A stretch of 10,878 nucleotides of DNA, taken from contig JAEDMB010000059.1 of NCBI GenBank assembly GCA_016303235.1, forward strand, positions 1 through 10,878. Reading direction: 5' to 3'. This DNA comes from Oscillospiraceae bacterium (GTDB lineage: Bacteria > Bacillota > Clostridia > Oscillospirales > Ruminococcaceae). Shown piece by piece: positions 5,513-10,878 of this stretch (position 1 is the stretch's first letter; each line of letters begins with the position of its first letter). The position numbers and the translations under genes were made by a program. The notes beneath the pieces are model-generated. The model was not told the DNA's origin and searched no databases. It saw only the letters and a list, made by a program, of their open reading frames with translations.

Positions 5513-6934
5513 TCATTCCTTTCCGCTCCAGCAATAAGTACAGAGCTTACATTCAGGCAATCCGATAGCCTTGCGAGTTCCCTCAAGTGACTGAAATTCC
5601 AGTGAAGTAAGCTTTAAGCGACGGCATATTTCGTCACGGAGAAATTTTCCTCTTTCTGTTCGTGAATTACTGTATTCTGCGATATACTTAACACCCTCTG
5701 CACCTTCGGCTTCATCGATGATTTTTCTTGCGATGAGTTCAAGTTCAGAAGTGCTTCTTGAGAAGTTAAGATATTTACAGCCATACATAATAGGAGGACA
5801 TGCGGAACGCATATGAACTTCCTTAGCACCGTTTTCATAGAGAAATTCAACAGTTTCACGCATCTGTGTACCTCTTACAATACTGTCATCGACAAAGAGG
5901 AGCTTTTTACCCTCAATAAGTTCATGAACGGGAATAAGTTTCATTTTTGCAACACGGTTACGCATAGCCTGACTTGTAGGCATAAAGCTTCTCGGCCATG
6001 TGGGAGTATATTTAATAAAAGGTCTTGCAAAGGGAATACCGCTTTTGTTTGCATAGCCTATTGCGTGAGGTATTCCCGAATCGGGTACACCGCATACATA
6101 GTCAACATCGGGAAGGTTACCGTTTTTAATATCGGTTTCCGCCATAATTTCGCCGTTACGTGTTCGCATAGTTTCAACAGTAACGCCTTCATAGACGGCA
6201 TTGGGGTATCCGTAATATGTCCAGAGGAATGAACATATACGCATATCGTCTCCGCCCTCTGAAATAGTTTCAAAACCTTTTTCAGTAATGCTTACGATTT
6301 CGCCTGCTTTCAGTTCATAGCAGGTATCATAGCCGAGTTTCTGAAAAGCAAAGGATTCAAGTGAAACGCAGTAACCGTCATCTCTTTTGCCGATTACGAT
6401 AGGGAGTCTGCCCATTTTGTCACGGGAAGCAATTATGCGGTCTTTTTCAAGAATAAGAAGTGACATAGTACCATTTATTTTTGACTGAGCATATTTTATT
6501 CCCTCAACGAATGATGACTTCTGAGCAATCAAAGCACCTATCAAATCACCGGAATTGATATTTCCGCTACTCATAGTTTCAAAGTTTGCACAGCCTTTGT
6601 CAAGGAGTTCGCTTACAAGTTCATCAGCATTGTTGATAATTCCGACAGTACATATAGCATAAAGACCAAGCTTTGACCTTACCATAATAGGCTGAGGGTC
6701 TGTATCGCTTATACAGCCTATGCATATATTGCCTTTCATACCCTCAACGTCTTTTTCAAACTTTGTACGGAAAGGGGAATTTTCTATACTGTGAATATTT
6801 CTCTGAAATCCGAGAGTTTCGGAGTAGGCGGTCATACCGCCTCTCCTTGTGCCGAGATGTGAATGATAATCTGTTCCGAAGAAAACATCTGCAATGCAGT
6901 CATTTTCAGATACAGCACCGAAAAATCCGCCCAT
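5513..6934 (-). CDS. PurF paralogue with a dead glutaminase domain
   Basis: This 473-residue protein has the PurF layout: an Ntn glutaminase-like half followed by a phosphoribosyltransferase half. It begins MGGFFGAV, so the nucleophile Cys of MCGIFG-type enzymes is Gly2. Aligned by eye to the neighbouring PurF, HVRYST becomes GCISDT (no Arg), HNGNL becomes TVGII (no Asn), and the Asp of STNDTEV becomes Ser. Glutamine hydrolysis is therefore not expected. The second half keeps the PRPP loop LLFVDDSIVRGTQ (345-357), while the flexible loop NRYIGRTF is changed to YTPTWPRSF. Cys234, Cys379, Cys465 and Cys468 match the iron-sulfur ligands. It starts one base after purC stops, with GGGAG inside the purC end, and lies six bases before purF. 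It may use free ammonia, partner with PurF, or sense PRPP or nucleotides; automatic annotation would call it purF. Confidence 0.85.
   Translation of the reverse strand: MGGFFGAVSENDCIADVFFGTDYHSHLGTRRGGMTAYSETLGFQRNIHSIENSPFRTKFEKDVEGMKGNICIGCISDTDPQPIMVRSKLGLYAICTVGIINNADELVSELLDKGCANFETMSSGNINSGDLIGALIAQKSSFVEGIKYAQSKINGTMSLLILEKDRIIASRDKMGRLPIVIGKRDDGYCVSLESFAFQKLGYDTCYELKAGEIVSITEKGFETISEGGDDMRICSFLWTYYGYPNAVYEGVTVETMRTRNGEIMAETDIKNGNLPDVDYVCGVPDSGIPHAIGYANKSGIPFARPFIKYTPTWPRSFMPTSQAMRNRVAKMKLIPVHELIEGKKLLFVDDSIVRGTQMRETVEFLYENGAKEVHMRSACPPIMYGCKYLNFSRSTSELELIARKIIDEAEGAEGVKYIAEYSNSRTERGKFLRDEICRRLKLTSLEFQSLEGTRKAIGLPECKLCTYCWSGKE
5517..5522 (-). promoter_or_regulatory. Ribosome site supporting the TTG start of purF
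   Basis: AAAGGA on the minus strand lies ten bases before the TTG at 5504-5506 and overlaps the end of the PurF paralogue gene. An ATG that overlaps the paralogue's TGA stop is out of frame and reaches a stop after five codons, so it cannot start purF. Confidence 0.75.
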
Positions 6935-6935
6935 A

Positions 6936-7655
6936 TTATTCTCCCATCAGTCTTTTCATGATTTCCTGATATGCTTCTTCGACGTTGCCCATATCACGAC
7001 GGAAACGGTCTTTATCGAGTTTTTCGTGAGTAGTGCTGTCCCAGAAACGGCATGTATCAGGTGAAATTTCATCAGCAAGAATAATCTGTCCTTTAAAGCG
7101 ACCAAATTCAATTTTGAAGTCGATAAGGTCGATATTAAGCTTTTTGAAGAAGTCAACCATAAAAGTATTGACTGCAAAAGCGTACTTTGTGATAGTATCG
7201 ATTTCTTCCTGAGTAGCAAGTCCGAGACCGAGAGCATAATATGAATTTATAAACGGGTCGCCGAGGTCATCGTTTTTGTAGCTGAATTCAAGAGTAGGCT
7301 GTTTAAGGGGAGTGCCTTCAGCAATACCGAGTTTCTTTGAAAAACTGCCGGCAGCAACATTTCTGATAATAACTTCAAGCGGTACGATTTCAACTTTCTT
7401 AACGATAGTTTCACGGTCGCTGATTTCTTCAACGAGATGAGTAGGAACGCCTGCTTCCTTTTCAAGGAGCTTGAACATATAGTTAGTCATCTTGTTATTG
7501 ATAACGCCCTTGCCTGTAATAGTGCCTTTCTTTTCGCCGTTGAAAGCGGTAGCATCATCTTTATAGTCAACAATTACGAGGTCGGGGTCATTAGTAGCAT
7601 AAACTTTCTTAGCCTTTCCCTCATAGAGCTGTTCTTTTTTAGTGATATTTTCCAT
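6936..7655 (-). CDS. purC: SAICAR synthetase
   Basis: PurC joins aspartate to CAIR with ATP to give SAICAR. Seen from the chosen start: LYEGKAKKVY (10-19) with the Lys-rich nucleotide-binding hairpin, LEVIIRNVAAGSFSKK (93-108), LIDFKIEFG (177-185) and ADEISPDTCRFWD (194-206). The last two are standard SAICAR synthetase signatures. The 239 residues match bacterial PurC. The frame stays open upstream to a TTG that overlaps the purE stop, but GGAGG at 7665-7669 stands nine bases from the ATG at 7653-7655, and the family normally begins this close to the LYEGKAK motif, so the ATG is preferred. It lies 32 bases after purE and one base before the PurF paralogue. Confidence 0.97.
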   Translation of the reverse strand: MENITKKEQLYEGKAKKVYATNDPDLVIVDYKDDATAFNGEKKGTITGKGVINNKMTNYMFKLLEKEAGVPTHLVEEISDRETIVKKVEIVPLEVIIRNVAAGSFSKKLGIAEGTPLKQPTLEFSYKNDDLGDPFINSYYALGLGLATQEEIDTITKYAFAVNTFMVDFFKKLNIDLIDFKIEFGRFKGQIILADEISPDTCRFWDSTTHEKLDKDRFRRDMGNVEEAYQEIMKRLMGE

Positions 7656-7687
7656 TTTAAGATTCCTCCGTTTTTTAAGTAAATATA

Positions 7688-8188
7688 TCAAAGCTCTGCA
7701 ATTTTTTCAGCAAGCTTTTTATCTTTTTCAATTACGGCATCAGCCATAGCCTTTTTTGATTCTTTAAGTTTAATTGCAAGTGATTCATCTGAAAGAGCAA
7801 GAATCTGAACGGCAAGAATAGCTGAATTTTTAGCACCGTCAATTCCGACTGTTGCGACAGGAACTCCGGGTGGCATCATAACAGTTGAAAGGAGAGCGTC
7901 CATACCGTCAAGAGATGCGGATTTCATAGGTATTCCTATAACCGGAAGTATAGTGTGACCGGCGATAACTCCTGCAAGGTGTGCGGACATACCGGCAGCA
8001 CAGATAATTACGCCGAAACCGTTTTCAACAGCCTTGTCAGCAAATTCACATGCCTGAACCGGAGTTCTGTGGGCTGACATAACATGACATTCAAATTCAA
8101 CGCCGTATTTTTTAAGTTCTGCAAGAGCAGATTTTACAACGGGAAAATCGCTGTCGCTTCCCATTATGACTGCAACTTTTTTAGACAT
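7688..8188 (-). CDS. purE: N5-CAIR mutase or AIR carboxylase, PurE class I type
   Basis: PurE carries out the carboxylation-level step that turns AIR or N5-CAIR into CAIR. Seen: MGSDSDFPVVKSA (9-21), the active-site SAHRTP (39-44), a glycine- and alanine-rich CAAGMSAHLAGVIAG, and LPVIGIPMKS, then MPPGVPVATVGIDGAKNSAILA. SAHRTP, rather than the SAHKT form, points to class I. In class I enzymes the substrate N5-CAIR usually comes from PurK, but no purK is in the window, so it may lie elsewhere or be missing. The length of 166 residues is typical. The ATG at 8186-8188 is preceded by AGGAGGA. It is the first purine gene of the run, 19 bases after the WG-repeat protein gene; no riboswitch is seen ahead of it. 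Confidence 0.96.
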   Translation of the reverse strand: MSKKVAVIMGSDSDFPVVKSALAELKKYGVEFECHVMSAHRTPVQACEFADKAVENGFGVIICAAGMSAHLAGVIAGHTILPVIGIPMKSASLDGMDALLSTVMMPPGVPVATVGIDGAKNSAILAVQILALSDESLAIKLKESKKAMADAVIEKDKKLAEKIAEL

Positions 8189-8207
8189 AAAAGAGTCCTC
8201 CTGTTTT

Positions 8208-9260
8208 TTAATTTTCCGGAGAATCTGAAATTTCTTCCGGTTTTATTCTATCGTCCGAAAACGATGCTGAAATCATACTGACTGTACCGAATTCCTTTTC
8301 CTGAAATCTTAATACAGCACGATAATTATCAGTCAAATCAAAATTTTCGCTGTCGATGATATATGATATTCCGGCGGATATTTTAACGGAGGCTGTAATA
8401 TACTGACTTCCGTCACTCAGCTTTTCCTGATATACTGAAATATCTTTTACAGCTCTTAATTTTTTTGAAACCAGTTCAGGGTATTCAGAGAAGAATACTC
8501 TGTATTCCTGACTTCTTTCAGGAATTATATATTCATCTATATATGAATTATTTTCTGTAAATGCATAATTAAGATATGCAGAAATACAGTCAGAAATTTT
8601 TTCAAGATTTCTGTAATCCAGTTTTGAAAGCAATACACGGCTGTTTATATTTACAGAATATTTTTTGCTCATAGCCTTATTTTTTACAACAGCACTTTTA
8701 AGTGATATTCCGTCATCGCCGGCAAAATATGAATAGATATTTTCGCCGTAGCAAAGCTTGATTTTATTTCCTGATATTTCATAGCTCTGCCATACTCTGT
8801 TAAAGCAGGGATTAAAGGAATTATTATAGACTATACAGGAGCTGTCACCGGCTACTTGTCCTACATAGAAAGTCATATTTTCAGTTCCGAACTTTTCAAA
8901 ACCGCTGTAAATGAAAGGTACTTTCACATTTCCTTCAGAATCTACACAGCCGTAAAGATTTTCGCTCCCGAAAGAATCAGACGATACAATAAATGAATTT
9001 TCGTTTTCAATTTCAATCGTATTCCACTGAGGTTCAAGAATGATATTGCTGTTTTCATCTGAAACACCTAAAAGACCGCTTTCGCTTTTAAAAATATAAA
9101 GACCGTCCACAGACTGTTCTGTTCTGGAATATATAACAGGTGTACTTATATTTTTTCCTGTATCCTTTGAAACATCGAAATAAAAGCGTGTTATACAGAC
9201 TGAAAGAATTATAATTACAATAAACAATACAGAAACAAAAATTTTCAGATGCTTGCTCAT
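8208..9260 (-). CDS. Membrane-anchored protein with WG-like repeats
   Basis: Function unknown. Seen: a short basic N terminus and one hydrophobic segment (about residues 6-26), then a long polar region predicted to face outside the cell, so a signal anchor or uncleaved signal peptide. Two units resemble WG beta repeats: SGLLGVSDENSNIILEPQW (61-79) and NLYGCVDSEGNVKVPFIYSG (101-120), each with a G-x-x-G-x-x-D-x-x-G/N-x-x-x-x-P pattern. The C-terminal part (about 210-340) is a mixed alpha and beta region ending in alternating strands, with no family I can name. It starts six bases after the stop position of the glycosyltransferase gene on the same strand, so the pair is likely co-transcribed and may act together at the cell surface. 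Its link to the purine genes may be only positional. Confidence 0.75.
   Translation of the reverse strand: MSKHLKIFVSVLFIVIIILSVCITRFYFDVSKDTGKNISTPVIYSRTEQSVDGLYIFKSESGLLGVSDENSNIILEPQWNTIEIENENSFIVSSDSFGSENLYGCVDSEGNVKVPFIYSGFEKFGTENMTFYVGQVAGDSSCIVYNNSFNPCFNRVWQSYEISGNKIKLCYGENIYSYFAGDDGISLKSAVVKNKAMSKKYSVNINSRVLLSKLDYRNLEKISDCISAYLNYAFTENNSYIDEYIIPERSQEYRVFFSEYPELVSKKLRAVKDISVYQEKLSDGSQYITASVKISAGISYIIDSENFDLTDNYRAVLRFQEKEFGTVSMISASFSDDRIKPEEISDSPEN
8309..8336 (-). promoter_or_regulatory. Possible internal promoter ahead of purE
   Basis: Inside the 3' end of the WG-repeat gene the minus strand has TTGACT (8331-8336) and TATTAA (8309-8314) with a 16-base spacer. The spacer contains the perfect palindrome GATAATTATC (8321-8330). 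It would give a leader of about 115 bases before purE. It lies within coding sequence of AT-rich DNA, where such matches are common, so the call is tentative. Confidence 0.25.
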
Positions 9261-9266
9261 AAGTAA

Positions 9267-10247
9267 TTAATCCTTATTTTTTTGTTTTTCAAGTCTTTCC
9301 CTGTAAATTTTTTCATTTTCCCTCATAATATACTTGGGGCGGTTTTTAGTTTCGAGATAGGTTTTTGAAAGATACTGCCCGAGAATACCGGTACAGAAAA
9401 GCTGTAAACCGCCTATAAAGAAGATAGCACACATAATAGTCGGGAATCCCTGAACAGGGTCACCGAAAGCAAGTTTTTTTATAATAATTGCAACAATCAT
9501 TATAAAGGCTATTATACAGCTTACAAGACCGAGAAGTGAGGATATAACAAGCGGAGCTGTTGAAAATGCCATAATTCCCTCAAGAGAATACTTGAAAAGC
9601 CCCCAGAATGACCATGCAGTAGTTCCCGCAGCTCTTTCAACGTTTTCATATTCTATATATTTTACTTTAAATCCTACCCAGCTGAATATACCCTTTGAAA
9701 AACGATTATATTCACTCATTGAAAGTACAGCATCAACCATCTGACGTGTCATAAATCTGAAATCCTGAGCACCGTCAACAATTTCAGTATCTGAAATCTT
9801 ATTCATAATTTTATAGAATTTTCTTGCAAACCATGAACGTATTTTTGATTCACCCTTACGGCTTACACGCCTTGTAGTTGCACAGTCATATTCGCCGTTC
9901 TTTACATATTCATACATTTTCGGAAGAAATGACGGGGGGTGCTGTAAATCGGCGTCCATAACAACGACATAATCGCCCTTTGAATTTTCAAGACCGGCAT
10001 AAATTCCGGATTCTTTTCCGAAATTTCTTGAAAATGAAATATATCTTACTCTGCTGTCCTTTTCGGCAAGCTTGTGAAATTCAAGCAAAGTTTTATCTTT
10101 TGAACCGTCATCTATGAAAAGAAATTCAAATTCAAGTTCACTGTGATTTTTTTTCATTTCATCAGTAACCTTGATAATCTCCGCATAAAACAAAGGGAGA
10201 ACCTCTTCTTCATTGTAGCACGGAACTACTACTGAAACGAGTTTCAC
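9267..10247 (-). CDS. GT2 family membrane glycosyltransferase (GtrB/DPM1-like)
   Basis: Predicted to move a sugar from a nucleotide donor to a lipid carrier such as undecaprenyl phosphate at the inner face of the membrane. Seen from the GTG start: SVVVPCYNEEEVLPLF (5-20), IDDGSKDKT (45-53), FSRNFGKESGIYAGL (72-86) and VVMDADLQHPP (95-105), the donor-binding DxD-type motif. A GAQDFRFM segment sits at 159-166. Two C-terminal membrane segments follow (about 232-257 and 268-291), then a basic tail. This matches bactoprenol glucosyl or mannosyl transferases of 310-340 residues. The upstream extension begins only at TTG without a ribosome site, while AGGAGG lies six bases from GTG at 10245-10247, so GTG is chosen. 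It is first in the minus-strand run. The exact sugar cannot be told. Confidence 0.9.
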   Translation of the reverse strand: MKLVSVVVPCYNEEEVLPLFYAEIIKVTDEMKKNHSELEFEFLFIDDGSKDKTLLEFHKLAEKDSRVRYISFSRNFGKESGIYAGLENSKGDYVVVMDADLQHPPSFLPKMYEYVKNGEYDCATTRRVSRKGESKIRSWFARKFYKIMNKISDTEIVDGAQDFRFMTRQMVDAVLSMSEYNRFSKGIFSWVGFKVKYIEYENVERAAGTTAWSFWGLFKYSLEGIMAFSTAPLVISSLLGLVSCIIAFIMIVAIIIKKLAFGDPVQGFPTIMCAIFFIGGLQLFCTGILGQYLSKTYLETKNRPKYIMRENEKIYRERLEKQKNKD

Positions 10248-10253
10248 ATAACT

Positions 10254-10259
10254 CCTCCT
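10254..10259 (-). promoter_or_regulatory. Ribosome site that sets the GTG start of the glycosyltransferase
   Basis: A full AGGAGG on the minus strand stands six bases before the GTG at 10245-10247. The ATG one base further upstream in a different frame reads straight into TGA and is not a usable start. Confidence 0.8.
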
Positions 10260-10280
10260 AACACAATAATGTACACATAT

Positions 10281-10309
10281 ATAATACAACAAATTCAAAA
10301 ATAATGCAA
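10281..10309 (-). promoter_or_regulatory. Probable promoter of the minus-strand gene run
   Basis: On the minus strand TTGCAT (10304-10309) and TATTAT (10281-10286) are separated by 17 bases. This puts transcription start near 10274 and gives a short leader of about 27 bases before the glycosyltransferase GTG. The -10 box matches the consensus at five of six positions, the -35 box at three. It is the best candidate for the first promoter of the run. Confidence 0.5.
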
Positions 10310-10453
10310 TAGGAAACGCATATTTTTTTAGATTTTTATTTTTTTGGAATAGAAAATTGATAAAAAAATCCTTGAATTACTGCCAAATCTGACAAATTTA
10401 ATAAGTTTTATTTTTTTAAAAAAACATTTTTTCACTGACTTATTAAAAAAGTG

Positions 10454-10482
10454 TTGATTTTTACGGAGATATATTATATAAT
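10454..10482 (+). promoter_or_regulatory. Probable promoter of the plus-strand gene
   Basis: TTGATT (10454-10459) and a perfect TATAAT (10477-10482) have a 17-base spacer, and A and T tracts lie upstream. Transcription would start near 10489, leaving a leader of about 80 bases. A second TATAAT at 10539-10544 lacks a good -35 box. Confidence 0.6.
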
Positions 10483-10508
10483 ATTATATGTTATATAAAA
10501 TCGTTTGA

Positions 10509-10542
10509 TATAGTTCGTTGTTTTTGTATATCTGCAACTATA
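10509..10542 (+). other. Possible hairpin in the leader of the plus-strand gene
   Basis: TATAGTT (10509-10515) pairs perfectly with AACTATA (10536-10542). An alternative stem, GATATA (10507-10512) with TATATC (10527-10532), overlaps it, so two exclusive folds are possible 16 bases before the ribosome site. Both stems are AT-rich and weak. Confidence 0.3.
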
Positions 10543-10570
10543 ATTTAAATTCTTTATTGGAGGTTAGCAC

Positions 10571-10878
10571 ATGATTATCAAGCTTATCAAATCTGCAAAA
10601 GATAATGTTGTTCATGGTACTGATAACGGTAAGAAAACCGCCTGCAGGATTAATTTTCAGAATGATGCACGAAATTTTCAGGAAATAGGTACGTCTGAAA
10701 ATATATTGCCTTTAACCTGCGAAAAATGCAGAACTGTTCTTGCACAAAAAATTATAAATGAGGACAAAAAAGAAAGAAAAAGACTTATAAAAGAAGAAAA
10801 AATTCGTGAAAAAAAAGGTATAGTTGACGAAAATATTATTTCTCTTGCCGGCAGACATGCAAGACCTATGGACGAAAT
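10571..10878 (+). CDS. Small basic protein with a CxxC motif, function unknown (partial)
   Basis: The first 102 codons are seen; the gene runs off the right edge without a stop. The ATG at 10571-10573 has GGAGG seven bases upstream and a good promoter further up. The protein opens MIIKLIKSAKDNVVHGTDNG, then KTACRINF with Cys25, then LTCEKCRTVLAQK with Cys50 and Cys53. A strongly charged helical stretch rich in Lys and Glu follows, ending before GIVDENIISLAGRHARPMDE. The three cysteines and an early His could form a zinc site, and the charged segment may be a coiled coil. There is no signal peptide or membrane segment. I do not recognise a named family; similar short proteins seem to occur in Ruminococcus-like genomes, but that is an unverified recollection. 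Confidence 0.7.
   Translation, partial: MIIKLIKSAKDNVVHGTDNGKKTACRINFQNDARNFQEIGTSENILPLTCEKCRTVLAQKIINEDKKERKRLIKEEKIREKKGIVDENIISLAGRHARPMDE

Larger units (their letters stand above)
10248..10570. other. Divergent AT-rich spacer
   Basis: A 323-base non-coding region lies between the minus-strand glycosyltransferase and the plus-strand cysteine-containing gene. It holds one sigma-A-like promoter facing each way, long A and T tracts (for example 7 T followed by 7 A at 10411-10424), and a possible leader hairpin at 10509-10542. No tRNA, riboswitch or small gene was recognised. The A and T tracts could act as UP elements or make the DNA bend. Confidence 0.7.

Noticed and set aside
7656..7691. 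Longer purC beginning at TTG with an N-terminal basic extension
   Set aside because: The extension overlaps the purE stop and has no ribosome site, while GGAGG stands nine bases ahead of the ATG at 7653-7655, which matches the family's usual start.
8189..8207. Purine riboswitch or other leader RNA ahead of purE
   Set aside because: Only 19 bases separate the two genes, and no purine-riboswitch core was recognised here or in the 10248-10570 spacer.
10248..10298. Longer glycosyltransferase with a hydrophobic N-terminal extension from a TTG
   Set aside because: It would run through the AGGAGG at 10254-10259 and overlap the promoter region. The GT2 fold normally begins at the SVVVPCYNE strand, which follows the GTG directly.
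10411..10424. T7-A7 tract as a terminator or replication origin element
   Set aside because: There is no GC stem beside it and no DnaA-box-like repeats were seen; simple AT richness of a divergent promoter region explains it.

Overview
The window is a low-GC, tightly packed stretch from a Firmicute of the class Clostridia, most likely a Ruminococcus-like member of the Oscillospiraceae. The basis is strong AGGAGG-type ribosome sites, AT-rich spacers, a Bacillus-type iron-sulfur PurF, a tyrosine-rich secreted lysozyme-like protein, and split AICAR transformylase and IMP cyclohydrolase genes. The genus is an inference from overall look, not a database match. All genes but one lie on the minus strand and read from high to low coordinates.

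In transcription order the minus-strand run begins at a promoter near 10281-10309. First come a GT2 membrane glycosyltransferase (9267-10247) and a membrane-anchored protein with WG-like repeats (8208-9260). The purine series follows: purE, purC, a PurF paralogue, purF, purM, a secreted lysozyme-like gene, purN, a small acidic protein of unknown function, a PurO-type IMP cyclohydrolase, and the first 50 codons of a stand-alone AICAR transformylase that runs off the left edge. Gaps between genes are 1 to about 100 bases and no convincing terminator interrupts the run, so much of it could be one transcript. The purine genes cover step 1 (PurF), the first formyl transfer (PurN), AIR synthesis (PurM), AIR carboxylation (PurE), SAICAR synthesis (PurC), and the last two steps to IMP. 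PurD, PurL and PurB are not in the window.

Three things depart from a plain purine operon. The first of the two tandem PurF-like proteins has lost every glutaminase catalytic residue that can be aligned by eye, but keeps the PRPP-binding loop and the four cysteines expected to hold an iron-sulfur cluster. An exported lysozyme-like gene sits between purM and purN, with a hairpin on each side. The purO-AICAR transformylase spacer holds two perfect inverted repeats and a G-rich mirror repeat that looks like a dispersed intergenic element.

At the right end a 323-base AT-rich spacer separates the minus-strand run from a plus-strand gene (from 10571) for a small, basic, cysteine-containing protein of unknown function, cut by the window edge. 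Each side of this divergent spacer has a good sigma-A-like promoter. No tRNA, rRNA, CRISPR array, insertion sequence or recognisable purine riboswitch was seen.
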